Shown here piece after piece: positions 35,190 through 43,783 of a stretch of DNA of 47,993 nucleotides. The DNA is from Candidatus Omnitrophota bacterium. GTDB lineage: Bacteria; Omnitrophota; Gorgyraeia; 2-01-FULL-45-10. The notes under the pieces are model-generated. The model saw nothing but the letters and a program-made list of their open reading frames with translations. It ran no database searches and was not told the origin of the DNA. How positions within the stretch are numbered: position 1 is the first letter of the stretch; each line of letters begins with the position of its first letter. The position numbers were made by a program, and so were the translations under genes. Location: positions 1-47,993 of the forward strand of contig JAFGJL010000020.1 of assembly GCA_016929115.1 (NCBI GenBank), written 5' to 3'.

Positions 35190-36851
35190 CTAATAACTCG
35201 TCCTGTCCCTTTTGCGCAGATACCTGCCGTCCTCCGGCACCTTGTTCGTCACAAGGCATTTCTTGCCGTACTTATACACGACATACGACGGTTTCGTGTA
35301 ATAAGGCTTATGGTCAAGCTCATAAAGCTGCCTGTGGTTCTTCTCTTTAAGGACGACCCAGACCCTTTCGCCTGAATCCAGGAAACGGACGAGAAGGTGG
35401 TGCCTGTCGACATCCTCGGCGAATCTGCCGGTATAGAAAGTGACGCCGGCGACGTAATCCTTCTCCGCGCCGGCCCTTTCGCCGGGCTTCATCATCGTCG
35501 CAAGCTTCCGGGCGATATCCTTGCTCGTCTCGTAGGGCTCGAGCGCGGGCAGGGCCAGGACGCCGAACGGGTACAGGAAGAGCGCCACGGCATATACGAT
35601 AAGCGCGAACGCCGCGTTGAAGCGCCTACGGCCCAGCTCAACGGCCGACAGGATGAAACCGAATATCAGGAAGAGCGCCGGTATAAGCACATCGTCGAGA
35701 AGGAGCGGATACCGCCTCTTAAGAAATATGAATATCCCTATGCCGCCGCCGGCGACGACAGCCATGAGAAGGTGGTGCGACCACCTCACCCCTCTCGCGA
35801 GCGCAACCGAGGTTGCGTCCTTCAGAAGATCGTCCCACAGAACGCCGACGATCAGGGCGAGCGACATGAACGACGGGAATATATAGGTCGGGAGCTTTGT
35901 GCTCGACACGCTGAAGAAGAGGAATATGGCCATGAACCATAAAAATACGAAAAGCGAGCTTTTTCTGTCCGCCCCGTCCTTCGCGAAGACCTTTTTGCCC
36001 ACATGCCAGAACCCGAACGGCAGGAACGCGCTCCAGGGAAAGAACCCGCCGAAGACTATCGGGATGTTGTAATACCACTGTGACCCGATCTTGTGCTCCG
36101 AGACTAAAAATCTGGTGACGTTCTGAAAGCCGAGAAAGGCGCTAACGAACTCCATGCCGTGAAGTTTCCATATGACGATATACCAGGGCGCCGAGACCGC
36201 CAGAAATGTGAGCGCCATGCCGATAAGCGGGACCTTCCTGAAGAATTGCCAGTCCCTGACGCACGCAAAATAGGCCAGAAAGATAAAAGCCGGAAGGACG
36301 AGGGCCACGGGCCCCTTGGTAAGCACGGCGAGCCCGAACGCCGCGGCGGATAGATAATAAAAATGCTTTTTGCCGTCAGGATACGCGTAAAAGAAGAAGA
36401 GCGCGCCGAAGAGCATGAGGACGGCCAGGACCATGTCGGTGATGACCGCCCGGCTGAGGATTATATACTCGACGCATGTGGCGAGGGCGAGCGCCGAAAA
36501 CAGCCCGACCCGCCTGTTGAACAGGCGGGCCCCCAGGAGATACAAGGCGATCACGCCGAGAAGCGCGAAGACGGCCGACGGCAGCCTGGCAGCGGCCTCG
36601 TTGACGCCGAAGGCCTTGAACGCGGCTTCGATGAGCCAGTAGATGAGGATCGGTTTCTCGAACTGGGGCTTGCCGTAAAGGAACGGCGTCGACCACTCTC
36701 CCCTCTCGACCATCTCTTTGGCGGTCTGCGCGTAAAAGGTCTCGTCGGGATCCGTTAGCGCGAAGCTGCCCAGCCGGAAGCAGAAGAGGTAGAGGCACAG
36801 CGCCGCCAGAAGGGATATGGATAGAAGGGGTCTTTCTGCCAGTCTGTTCAT
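35190..36851 (-). CDS. GT-C glycosyltransferase (PMT/ArnT family)
   Basis: 553 residues, a dozen membrane helices. The first loop has the catalytic pattern LTDPDETFYAQTAKEMVERG then a FLYGKPQFEKPILIYW motif typical of ArnT-like lipid A or protein glycosyltransferases; FGVNEAAARLPSAVFALLG and LTKGP follow. Transfers a sugar from polyprenyl phosphate at the outer face of the inner membrane. The ATG at 36851 overlaps the bioY stop (ATGA); an in-frame start 18 codons earlier is less likely. Lipid A is a possible acceptor, given the Gram-negative outer membrane. Confidence 0.92.
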   Translation of the reverse strand: MNRLAERPLLSISLLAALCLYLFCFRLGSFALTDPDETFYAQTAKEMVERGEWSTPFLYGKPQFEKPILIYWLIEAAFKAFGVNEAAARLPSAVFALLGVIALYLLGARLFNRRVGLFSALALATCVEYIILSRAVITDMVLAVLMLFGALFFFYAYPDGKKHFYYLSAAAFGLAVLTKGPVALVLPAFIFLAYFACVRDWQFFRKVPLIGMALTFLAVSAPWYIVIWKLHGMEFVSAFLGFQNVTRFLVSEHKIGSQWYYNIPIVFGGFFPWSAFLPFGFWHVGKKVFAKDGADRKSSLFVFLWFMAIFLFFSVSSTKLPTYIFPSFMSLALIVGVLWDDLLKDATSVALARGVRWSHHLLMAVVAGGGIGIFIFLKRRYPLLLDDVLIPALFLIFGFILSAVELGRRRFNAAFALIVYAVALFLYPFGVLALPALEPYETSKDIARKLATMMKPGERAGAEKDYVAGVTFYTGRFAEDVDRHHLLVRFLDSGERVWVVLKEKNHRQLYELDHKPYYTKPSYVVYKYGKKCLVTNKVPEDGRYLRKRDRTSY

Positions 36852-37426
36852 GAAAAGACGCTCTTTGAGCGCGCGGATATCTTTTCGTAGATGAAGGAAG
36901 CGCAAAGCACTTTGATGATGTCGCCGGGGATGAATGGAAGGACCCCGACAGATACGGCCTTTACAAGACCGATCTTATAGGCAAAAACAAGCCATGCGGC
37001 GCCGCAAGATAAGATGACCGCGCTTCCGACTGCAAAAGCGGTGACTACCCTCGTACGGCTTGCGGCATTCGCGCCAAGGACGGCCCCGACCGCATAGCTC
37101 GCGCATAAGAAACCGAATATGTAGCCGCCCGTCGGCCCGAAGAGATGGGCGCCGCCGGCTGCCAGGCCGCTAAAGAGCGGCAAGCCCGCCGCGCCGAGGA
37201 TGAGATAGCCGAACTGGCTGAAGAGCCCTAACCGCTTGCCGAGGACAGCGCCGGCTAATATCGCGAAGAAAGTCTGCAGGGTGATCGGGACAGGGCTCCC
37301 CGGCACCGGTATGCGCACATAAGCGCCCAGGGCCGTGGCGAGGATGAAGAAAAGAACGCCTATAACAGCATTGATGCGCGCGTCTGTGGTTATTTCACGT
37401 CGGGAAATGCTGATCGAATTTTGCAT
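36848..37426 (-). CDS. bioY: Biotin transporter S-component BioY
   Basis: 192 residues, six predicted membrane helices. Family signatures: VRIPVPGSPVPITLQTFFAI, LAGAVLGKRLGL, LGAAGLPLFSGLAAGG then FGPTGGYIFGF, and IPGDIIKV. Takes up biotin with or without an ECF energy module (not in the window). AGGGGG lies 5 nt before the ATG. It heads an operon of four glycan genes, which is odd for a vitamin transporter; biotin need is unexplained here. Confidence 0.95.
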   Translation of the reverse strand: MQNSISISRREITTDARINAVIGVLFFILATALGAYVRIPVPGSPVPITLQTFFAILAGAVLGKRLGLFSQFGYLILGAAGLPLFSGLAAGGAHLFGPTGGYIFGFLCASYAVGAVLGANAASRTRVVTAFAVGSAVILSCGAAWLVFAYKIGLVKAVSVGVLPFIPGDIIKVLCASFIYEKISARSKSVFS

Positions 37427-37450
37427 TTATACCCCCTAATTTAGATATAT

Positions 37451-37479
37451 AAGTTACTATAAATAGATGGGGCTGTCAA
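37451..37479 (-). promoter_or_regulatory. Possible promoter of bioY
   Basis: TTGACA (37474-37479), 17 nt, TAACTT (37451-37456) on the minus strand; the -10 is weak. It lies about 25 nt before the bioY ATG. Confidence 0.45.
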
Positions 37480-37487
37480 TTGAAAAC

Positions 37488-39308
37488 CTAAAACCTATAC
37501 TTCGCCCCCGCCTTGATCCAGCGCCCCGGCATCGGGATATCCGACTGCTCGGAGTATTCTATATCAAATAGGTTGCTTATCTCAAGGAACGCCTCAAATG
37601 CCACGGCGCCCTTAAATCTCACATCCTTGGAGAGCTTCGTATCGACCACCAGAAACCCGGAATCGCCTATCCTCTTTTTGTAGTTAAGCACCCATATGTT
37701 CTTGAAGTCCAAGAAGGTATATTCCAAACCTGCCGATATCTGCTGCTTCAGGTAATCCAGGGCATATTTAGAGAGGTAATCGTGCTTACGGTAAGAATCA
37801 AGGACGGTATAGCCGAAAAATATCCTATCCAGCGGGATGCGGGCAAGGATCTTTTTCGGTTCAACGGCCGCCGAGCATTCAAAGCCGGCGGTATCGACGG
37901 TACCGATATTCGATGCCTGCCACGGGTTTCGCGGGTTCACGCGAGTCCAGTCGATGGTGTCATAAGCGTTCCGCATGAAGAATGTGGCCGACGCGTCAAC
38001 GCCGCCGCGTTTATAATCAAGGCCCGCGTCATATGACCACGAGCTTTCCGGCCTCAGGCCCGGGTTGCCGATATTGGCGGCATCCCTGTAATAAAGGTCT
38101 GTGAACGTCGGTATGCGGTATGACCGCCCGACAGAGGCCCTGATGGTGTAATATTGGAAGACCGTATAAGCGGCGCTGGCCGACGGCGACAGCTCCCATC
38201 CGAAATCTGAGAAGCCGTCCGCCCTCACGCCGGCGTTAAGGTAGAGACCTTCCGAAAGATGCGGCGAGACCTCGAGATAAACGGCGTTCCTCGTCCTGTC
38301 ATGCGTTTGCAGGTTCGTCGAATCGATGGTGTCCGCGGAGAGCTCATAACCATAGGCGACGTCGAGAAAGGCGTTTTCCAAAACGAACGATACGGCGCCG
38401 CCGTAATTATACGTCGTGTGGTAGTTCGTCTGCCAGCCGGGCCTGTTGGTATCGAGCATGAACTTGTCGGCGTGCCGCCGCAGCCACAGCTTCGGCTCTA
38501 TCGTCAGGCTGCCGCGCTCGATCTCGCCGCCCAGTTTAAAGAAGCGGGTATCGGTATGCTCTTCCTCGTTCGGGAAGAGGTTCGAGTAGAAGCTGTCCGC
38601 CCCGAAATCCCTTTTGACGTAGCCGAAGAAAAAGTCATATGCCCCGAAACCGGTCTCTGCCGTAACGCTGTCGGAGAGCGAAAAGATGTTGAACTCGGTC
38701 TGGGGCATGTACCCGCTCGAGCGGCTCTCCGAACACGAGAAGCGGTTATTGAGCGGGCCCAGAGGCGTGGACGCCGACACGGCCGTGAGAAAGTAATCGA
38801 AGGAGCCTCCGTCGGCCTTGACCTCTATCTCGCGTCCCGCCGGTTTTTTGGTCATGATATTGATGACGCCGCCGAAGGAGTTCGGGCCGTAAAGACTGGA
38901 TGCCGGCCCCTTGAGTATCTCGACACGTTGCGCATCAAGGGCCGTGAGCGGCAGGTCCATCGTGTGGTGGCCGGTCTGGGGGTCGTTCACGGGTATGCCG
39001 TCTATCAGGACCGAATTCTGCTCGAACGTGGCGCCGCGGATGCTGATGTCCGACTGCACGCCCTCAGGCCCTCTCCTGCGTATATCGATGCCTCCGACAT
39101 TGCCGATCTCATCCTGGACAGCGTCGTACGATGAGAACTTGAGCGTATCGCCCTCAAGGACCATGATCGAGCGGCCTGTATGTCCGGAAAGAGACTGGAT
39201 ACGGGAAGGGGTGACGACTATCCTGTCAAGCCGTTGGGGTTCCGCGGCGGATGCCGCCGCTGCGAAGGCGGAGAAAAGGACGGCGAAAGAAAGGATGGCG
39301 CGCGCCAT
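37488..39308 (-). CDS. TonB-dependent outer-membrane receptor (BtuB/cobalamin-like)
   Basis: 606 residues. Signal peptide to about residue 21 (AAASAAE), TonB box near DRIVVTPSR, plug domain (about 40-155) with GGIDIRRRGPEGVQSDISIR, IDGIPVNDPQTG and VEILKGPASSLYGPNSFGG, then a 22-strand-type barrel that ends in GAKYRF with the terminal aromatic needed for outer-membrane insertion. Ligand unknown: BtuB/CirA-like size suggests cobalamin, a siderophore or another small nutrient. The gene is alone on its transcript, with its own strong promoter and a predicted leaderless mRNA. Confidence 0.93.
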   Translation of the reverse strand: MARAILSFAVLFSAFAAAASAAEPQRLDRIVVTPSRIQSLSGHTGRSIMVLEGDTLKFSSYDAVQDEIGNVGGIDIRRRGPEGVQSDISIRGATFEQNSVLIDGIPVNDPQTGHHTMDLPLTALDAQRVEILKGPASSLYGPNSFGGVINIMTKKPAGREIEVKADGGSFDYFLTAVSASTPLGPLNNRFSCSESRSSGYMPQTEFNIFSLSDSVTAETGFGAYDFFFGYVKRDFGADSFYSNLFPNEEEHTDTRFFKLGGEIERGSLTIEPKLWLRRHADKFMLDTNRPGWQTNYHTTYNYGGAVSFVLENAFLDVAYGYELSADTIDSTNLQTHDRTRNAVYLEVSPHLSEGLYLNAGVRADGFSDFGWELSPSASAAYTVFQYYTIRASVGRSYRIPTFTDLYYRDAANIGNPGLRPESSWSYDAGLDYKRGGVDASATFFMRNAYDTIDWTRVNPRNPWQASNIGTVDTAGFECSAAVEPKKILARIPLDRIFFGYTVLDSYRKHDYLSKYALDYLKQQISAGLEYTFLDFKNIWVLNYKKRIGDSGFLVVDTKLSKDVRFKGAVAFEAFLEISNLFDIEYSEQSDIPMPGRWIKAGAKYRF

Positions 39309-39327
39309 GCCTCCATTATATGGAGGC
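39309..39327. promoter_or_regulatory. Palindrome across the -10 box of the TonB receptor
   Basis: GCCTCCAT-TAT-ATGGAGGC, a perfect 8-bp inverted repeat directly before the start codon and covering the -10 box. It may be an operator for a metal- or cofactor-responsive repressor. Confidence 0.6.
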
Positions 39328-39342
39328 CGCGCTAATTGTCAA
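39315..39342 (-). promoter_or_regulatory. Consensus sigma-70 promoter of the TonB receptor gene
   Basis: TTGACA (39337-39342), 16 nt, TATAAT (39315-39320), both 6/6, with 6 nt (GGAGGC) to the ATG at 39308. The GGAGG is only 1 nt from the ATG, too close for normal use, so the message is probably leaderless. Confidence 0.85.
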
Positions 39343-39343
39343 C

Positions 39344-40459
39344 CTATAATCTCTCTTTAGGTTTACGATTGCGCAGGATGGAAAAGGACGGCCATCGGCC
39401 CCGCTTGGCTTCCTGTATGCTTTCGGTGCGGCCGGGTGCCTCGCCCTCGGCCTGTGGCTTGGCGGCTTTGCGCTCTTCCTGGCGGAACTTTTCCTGCTGT
39501 TGCTGCCTCTCGAACCGGCGGCGCCGTTCATTCCGGTAAGGCTGGTGGGCGTGGCGCTGGGGCCTCTGGCCGCCTGCCGGCATGGCCTTGCGGCCTTCGC
39601 GCGTCTGCCGCGCCACCTCTTCGCGGTACATGCCATGGAGGCGCTTCGTCAATTCACCGGGCTCTCCCTTGCCTATCTTTCCCTTTGCTATGCGGACGAC
39701 GGGTAAAAGTTCGATTACGGAATTGGTCAGGAAGACTTCGTCGGCGGCAGTGAGGTCGCGCTGCGAGAAATGGCCCTCCTTCACCTTGATGCCGCCGGCG
39801 GCCGCGACAGCGAGAACGGCGCCTCGCGTAACGCCCGGCAATATCCCGCAGTCGAGCGAAGGCGTCATGAGATGGCCGTGCTTCACCATGAATATGTTCG
39901 CCGTCGTGCCTTCGGCCACGTGGCCGCGCGTGTTAAGGAGGATGGCGTCGTCAAAACCGGCCTCCTTGGCATTCATGCGCGCGATGATGTACGGAAGAAA
40001 ATTGAGGGTTTTAAGCCGCGCCACGGGCGACTGGTCGTTCTGCCTGATCGCGGCGATAGTGGCGGCGACTCCCCGCTCGTAAGCGCGCTTGGGGAGCTCA
40101 AGCTGGCGGGTGATGATGACGACGTTGGGCTTAAGATCGGCATGCGAGAAACTGCCGGTAAGGGACGCCCCTCTCGTGACGGTAAGCCTGACATTCGACT
40201 CCTTAAGGCCGTTGGCCTCAAGGCACTTATACACGGCATCTTCCAGGTACTTCCTGTCGTACGGGCATTTTATCTTCATGACGGTGAGCCCGCCGAAAAG
40301 CCGTTCCAGGTGCTCGCGCATCCTGAAGACGGCGCCATCGTAGCTGCGCATCGTCTCGAAAAGCCCGTCCCCGAACATGAATCCGCGGTCGAACACCGAG
40401 ATCCGCGCCTCGCCGTTATCTACCAATTTATCGTTTATCCATACCTTTACACCCGGCAT
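39344..40459 (-). CDS. pabC: Class IV aminotransferase, probable aminodeoxychorismate lyase, with basic C-terminal tail
   Basis: 371 residues. Residues 1-285 form a fold-type IV PLP enzyme: VFDRGFMFGDGLFETMRSYD, the PLP lysine in RLKTLNFLPYIIARM, EGTTANIFMVK, PGVTRG and DEVFLTNSV. Its place after pabB points to 4-amino-4-deoxychorismate lyase making p-aminobenzoate; a branched-chain or D-amino-acid aminotransferase cannot be excluded. Family members normally end near residue 285. Here about 85 residues rich in Arg, Gln and Lys follow, probably disordered and perhaps nucleic-acid-binding. Overlaps the pabB stop by 13 nt. Confidence 0.88.
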   Translation of the reverse strand: MPGVKVWINDKLVDNGEARISVFDRGFMFGDGLFETMRSYDGAVFRMREHLERLFGGLTVMKIKCPYDRKYLEDAVYKCLEANGLKESNVRLTVTRGASLTGSFSHADLKPNVVIITRQLELPKRAYERGVAATIAAIRQNDQSPVARLKTLNFLPYIIARMNAKEAGFDDAILLNTRGHVAEGTTANIFMVKHGHLMTPSLDCGILPGVTRGAVLAVAAAGGIKVKEGHFSQRDLTAADEVFLTNSVIELLPVVRIAKGKIGKGEPGELTKRLHGMYREEVARQTREGRKAMPAGGQRPQRHAHQPYRNERRRRFERQQQQEKFRQEERKAAKPQAEGEAPGRTESIQEAKRGRWPSFSILRNRKPKERL

Positions 40460-41907
40460 AACACGCTCCGCCTTTCTTCTTTGACGGCGCTGACGCCCAG
40501 AGACTGCATGAGCGCCCGCGCCTTGTCCAGCGTCTCCTCATATTCTCTCTCAGGGTCAGAATCCGCGACGATGCCCCCGCCTGTCTGGAAATAGGCCATC
40601 CCCTTGTGCGCGAGAAACGTCCTTATTACGATCGATGTGTCCATGTTGCCGTCGAACGAGAGATACCCGATCGCGCCTGTATAGAGCGACCTCCTGACCG
40701 GCTCAAGCTCGTCTATTATCTCCATGGCGCGTATCTTCGGCGCGCCCGTGATCGACCCGCCGGGGAACGTCGCCAAAAGGCAGTCAACGGCGTCGGCGTC
40801 TTTGCGCAGCGTCCCGGAGACGGTCGATACGAGATGAAAAACTGTCGAATACTTCTCCAGGATGACGAACTCGGGCGGCTTCACCGACCCGTACTCGCAG
40901 ATCCTGCCAAGGTCGTTGCGCTCAAGGTCGACTATCATCACATGCTCAGCCCTGTCCTTCTCGGAGCCCAGGAGCTCCGCCTCCAATGCCAGGTCGCTCA
41001 CAGGGTCGTAGCCGCGCGGCCGCGTCCCCTTTATGGGCCTCGTCTCCACATAGCGGCCCCTCTTAAGCAGGAACCTTTCTGGCGAAGAGCTCATGACCGC
41101 GACATCCCCGAAGTTAAGATACGACGAGAACGGCGCCGGGCTTGCCTGCCTTAACCGGCGGTAGAGCTCGAAGGGCTCGCACGGAAGCTCCGCTTCGAAT
41201 CGCTGCGACAGGTTGACCTGGTAGATGTCCCCCTTTTTGATATACTCCTTAGCCTGCCTCACCGCCTCCATGTAGGCTTCTTTGGAGAAATTCGATCTCA
41301 CGGAATGGCTCAATTTTGTGACGAAACGATGGTGCTCCTTTTGCTCCGCCTTTCCGGTGACCCTGTCCCGGAAACGCCTCATCCTCTCCCTTACCTTGCG
41401 CGCCGGCCGCCAGGAGCCGCTTTTCGAAGATGGGTATCCGGCGATATATGCCCTTCTCTCCTTGTTATCGTATGTCATGACCACATCATAAAAGGCGACG
41501 ATGCAGTCGGGTATCTCCATGTCGTCGATGGCGGTAGCGGGCAGGCGTTCGACAAAATCCTTAAGGTCGTAGGAGAAATACCCGACGCCGCCGCACGGGA
41601 AGGGCGTGCGCCCGTCTGTAGCGACTATACCGTATTTCTTTACGATATCTTTTAAGACGAGGAAAGGGTTTGAACGGAACGTCCCTACCGTGCCGTCATC
41701 CCAGGAAAGCGTTACCGAAGGGCCCTTACTCCTGAAGACGAGAAAGGGATCGCACCCGAGGAAGGAATACCTGCCGAGCTTTCCGGCATCGGCCGCGCTG
41801 TCAAGGAAGAAGCCGCAAGGCCTGTCCTTAAGCCGTTCGAACGCTTCTATCGCGGGAGGGAAATCTTTTAGCTCTTCGATCAGCGGAGCGAATGTGCGTT
41901 TTGCCAT
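40447..41907 (-). CDS. pabB: Aminodeoxychorismate synthase component I
   Basis: 486 residues of the chorismate-using family. Motifs: SFLGCDPFLVFRS near the N-terminus, GDIYQVNLSQRFE, SSSPERFLL, ETRPIKGTRPRG (with the PIKGT Lys of PabB rather than PIAGT of TrpE), SEKDRAEHVMIVDLERNDLG, LVSTVSGTL and FPGGSITGAPK. Makes aminodeoxychorismate for folate with a PabA glutaminase not found here. Starts 1 nt after the hydrogenase protease stop, so the folate genes continue the hydrogenase transcript. Confidence 0.94.
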   Translation of the reverse strand: MAKRTFAPLIEELKDFPPAIEAFERLKDRPCGFFLDSAADAGKLGRYSFLGCDPFLVFRSKGPSVTLSWDDGTVGTFRSNPFLVLKDIVKKYGIVATDGRTPFPCGGVGYFSYDLKDFVERLPATAIDDMEIPDCIVAFYDVVMTYDNKERRAYIAGYPSSKSGSWRPARKVRERMRRFRDRVTGKAEQKEHHRFVTKLSHSVRSNFSKEAYMEAVRQAKEYIKKGDIYQVNLSQRFEAELPCEPFELYRRLRQASPAPFSSYLNFGDVAVMSSSPERFLLKRGRYVETRPIKGTRPRGYDPVSDLALEAELLGSEKDRAEHVMIVDLERNDLGRICEYGSVKPPEFVILEKYSTVFHLVSTVSGTLRKDADAVDCLLATFPGGSITGAPKIRAMEIIDELEPVRRSLYTGAIGYLSFDGNMDTSIVIRTFLAHKGMAYFQTGGGIVADSDPEREYEETLDKARALMQSLGVSAVKEERRSVLCRV

Positions 41908-41908
41908 A

Positions 41909-42382
41909 TCACTGGCCCTTCAGTAACACGGTATCGATGAACGCGCTTATGCGTCCGGTTATTTCTTCTTTCTTATCTGCCAACTGCGGTGTGAAGCCCT
42001 CGCCGTAGGAGGTATCGGCGACCTGGATGCCGGCTATGTAAACCCTCGTTTTGGCGCCAAGTTTTTTGTATAGCTCCAATAGCGTGCTGAAACCGAAACC
42101 GTGCGTCGACGTCACCGCCTCTTTAAGGTCATAGGTGATGTCCTCGAGACGCGCTATCTTGAGCTCACCGGGCTCAAGAGACGCCTCTATGCCGTCTATT
42201 ACCAGCATCGCGTCGTAGGATGACATGCGGTTCAGCAGGTCGAAGCTCGCGGAACCGAAATCGAGATAATCTATCCTTTCCCTTTTATAAAGGGAAAGGA
42301 GGGACCCGAGGACAGTCACGCCGATCCCGTCGTCCCTCCTTAATGTATTGCCTATCCCGACTACAGCTATCCGGTTGGCCAT
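41909..42382 (-). CDS. Hydrogenase maturation protease (HyaD/HybD/FrcD-like)
   Basis: 157 residues. Cuts the C-terminal peptide off the [NiFe] large subunit after nickel insertion. Motifs: VVGIGNTLRRDDGIGV with the first Ni-binding acidic residue, VIDGIEASLEPGE and TSTHGFG with the conserved His. It is 48 nt after the large-subunit gene, whose product ends soon after DPCISC, so its substrate is clear. Confidence 0.93.
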   Translation of the reverse strand: MANRIAVVGIGNTLRRDDGIGVTVLGSLLSLYKRERIDYLDFGSASFDLLNRMSSYDAMLVIDGIEASLEPGELKIARLEDITYDLKEAVTSTHGFGFSTLLELYKKLGAKTRVYIAGIQVADTSYGEGFTPQLADKKEEITGRISAFIDTVLLKGQ

Positions 42383-42430
42383 CTATGTATGCGCAGGCGA
42401 TTTTTTTCGCCTGTGCCGCCGTCTCGCAAG

Positions 42431-43783
42431 TTAAACGAACTTAACATCCAATAGATGCGTGGAACACGATATGCATGGGTCGTAAGCGCGCGCAAGCATC
42501 TCAAGGTCAAGCGTTATCTCGTCCTGCGTCTTCTTGCCTAAAAGTTCCGGGACGATCTTTCTCATATCGTCCTCGAGATTGCCCATGTTCTGGTTGGTCG
42601 GTATGACGCAGTTGGCGGACGTTATGTGGCCGGTATCGTCTATGGTGTATTCGTGGAAAAGCGCGCCTCGCGGCACCTCAACACAGCTGATGCCCGTGTT
42701 GGGCTTGTAGACCGCCTTATCCGCTTCGCCCCTCTTCGGCCACGATGATACCACTATCCTCTTTTCGTCAAGGCCCTCTTTCGATATCTTCTCCATTATG
42801 GCAATGGATTCCTCGAGGCAGTGTACCCATTCAACGAGCTGAGCCGCCGTGTTAAGGTACGGATTATGGCACGGCGCCTTCAGTCCTATCTCCTCGGCTA
42901 CAGCCTTCGCCTTCTTGTGGAGCTTGGCATAGTTGTTGTTGAACCGCGAAAGAGCCCCAACGGCATATGACTTGCCGTTTATAGTCGCGACCTTGGCGCG
43001 CGAATAATCGAGGACGCGCTCGGTGAGGAGCTTGCGGTAATCGTGCGGCTTTGTCCTCTGCTTACCGCTGACCACCATATCTCCGTCATAGAAGGCGTAC
43101 TCTTCGTCGTTCGTGAGCGATAAGTACTGCGTCGGCCTGTCAAAGTCCGGGAATTTCAATTTTTTGATCAGCTTGACCGTCTCGTCGGTGTCTTTGCGGC
43201 AATCGACCATCATCTTATACAGCTTCTCAAGGCCATCTATTGAAGGCAGCTGCGTAAGGCCGCCGATGACGTAGCTTATCGGATGTATGTGGCGGCCGGC
43301 AAGCACCTCTCCGGCATAATCGCTCATCCGCTTCATCCTTAATGCCATCTCAATGACCGGCTTATGCGTTTTTACCAGCGGGACGATGCTCTTGACACCC
43401 AGAAGGTCCGGCGCGACAAGTATGTATATATGAAGTATGTGGCTGTCCATCTGCTCCGTATACAATAAGAGCTTGCGCAGCATCACCGTCTCTTCGGAAG
43501 GCGTTACGCCGAGGGCGTCCTCGCCCGCCTTTACGCTGGCCAGAGAGTGGCCGCAGGCGCATATGCCGCAGATGCGGCTCGTTATGTGCTGCGCCTCCCA
43601 GATAGAGCGTCCCACAAGCATCGACTCGAAAAAGCGCGGACTCTCTATGACCTGGAATTCGCACTTCTCGAGTTTCCCGTCCTTGACATCCACGACGATG
43701 TTGCCGTGGCCCTCCACCCTTGTGAGGTAGTGGACGTCAACTTTGACGTTCTTGGCATCTATCTTACTTGAATGCTTGGTCAT
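42431..43783 (-). CDS. [NiFe] hydrogenase large (alpha) subunit, group 3b-like
   Basis: 450 residues. Carries the Ni-Fe(CN)2CO site: N-terminal RICGICACGHS (L1) and C-terminal RAYDPCISCSTH (L2), with a short tail to be removed by the protease. The set alpha + delta (small) + gamma (FAD/NAD(P)) + beta (Fe-S) in the order beta-gamma-delta-alpha is that of the Pyrococcus sulfhydrogenase and bacterial group 3b enzymes, which are cytosolic and reversible, use NADP(H), and can also reduce polysulfide. Overlaps the small-subunit gene by 20 nt. Confidence 0.95.
   Translation of the reverse strand: MTKHSSKIDAKNVKVDVHYLTRVEGHGNIVVDVKDGKLEKCEFQVIESPRFFESMLVGRSIWEAQHITSRICGICACGHSLASVKAGEDALGVTPSEETVMLRKLLLYTEQMDSHILHIYILVAPDLLGVKSIVPLVKTHKPVIEMALRMKRMSDYAGEVLAGRHIHPISYVIGGLTQLPSIDGLEKLYKMMVDCRKDTDETVKLIKKLKFPDFDRPTQYLSLTNDEEYAFYDGDMVVSGKQRTKPHDYRKLLTERVLDYSRAKVATINGKSYAVGALSRFNNNYAKLHKKAKAVAEEIGLKAPCHNPYLNTAAQLVEWVHCLEESIAIMEKISKEGLDEKRIVVSSWPKRGEADKAVYKPNTGISCVEVPRGALFHEYTIDDTGHITSANCVIPTNQNMGNLEDDMRKIVPELLGKKTQDEITLDLEMLARAYDPCISCSTHLLDVKFV

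Noticed and set aside
37427-37487. BirA- or BioR-type operator before bioY
   Set aside because: No TTGTAAACC-type palindrome or clean TTATMKATAA site was seen; only loosely similar AT-rich stretches.
38259-39134. Long plus-strand frame of about 290 codons opposite the TonB receptor
   Set aside because: GC-rich third positions on the minus strand keep antisense frames open; the composition is Arg/Val-rich without recognisable motifs, and the minus-strand receptor is certain.
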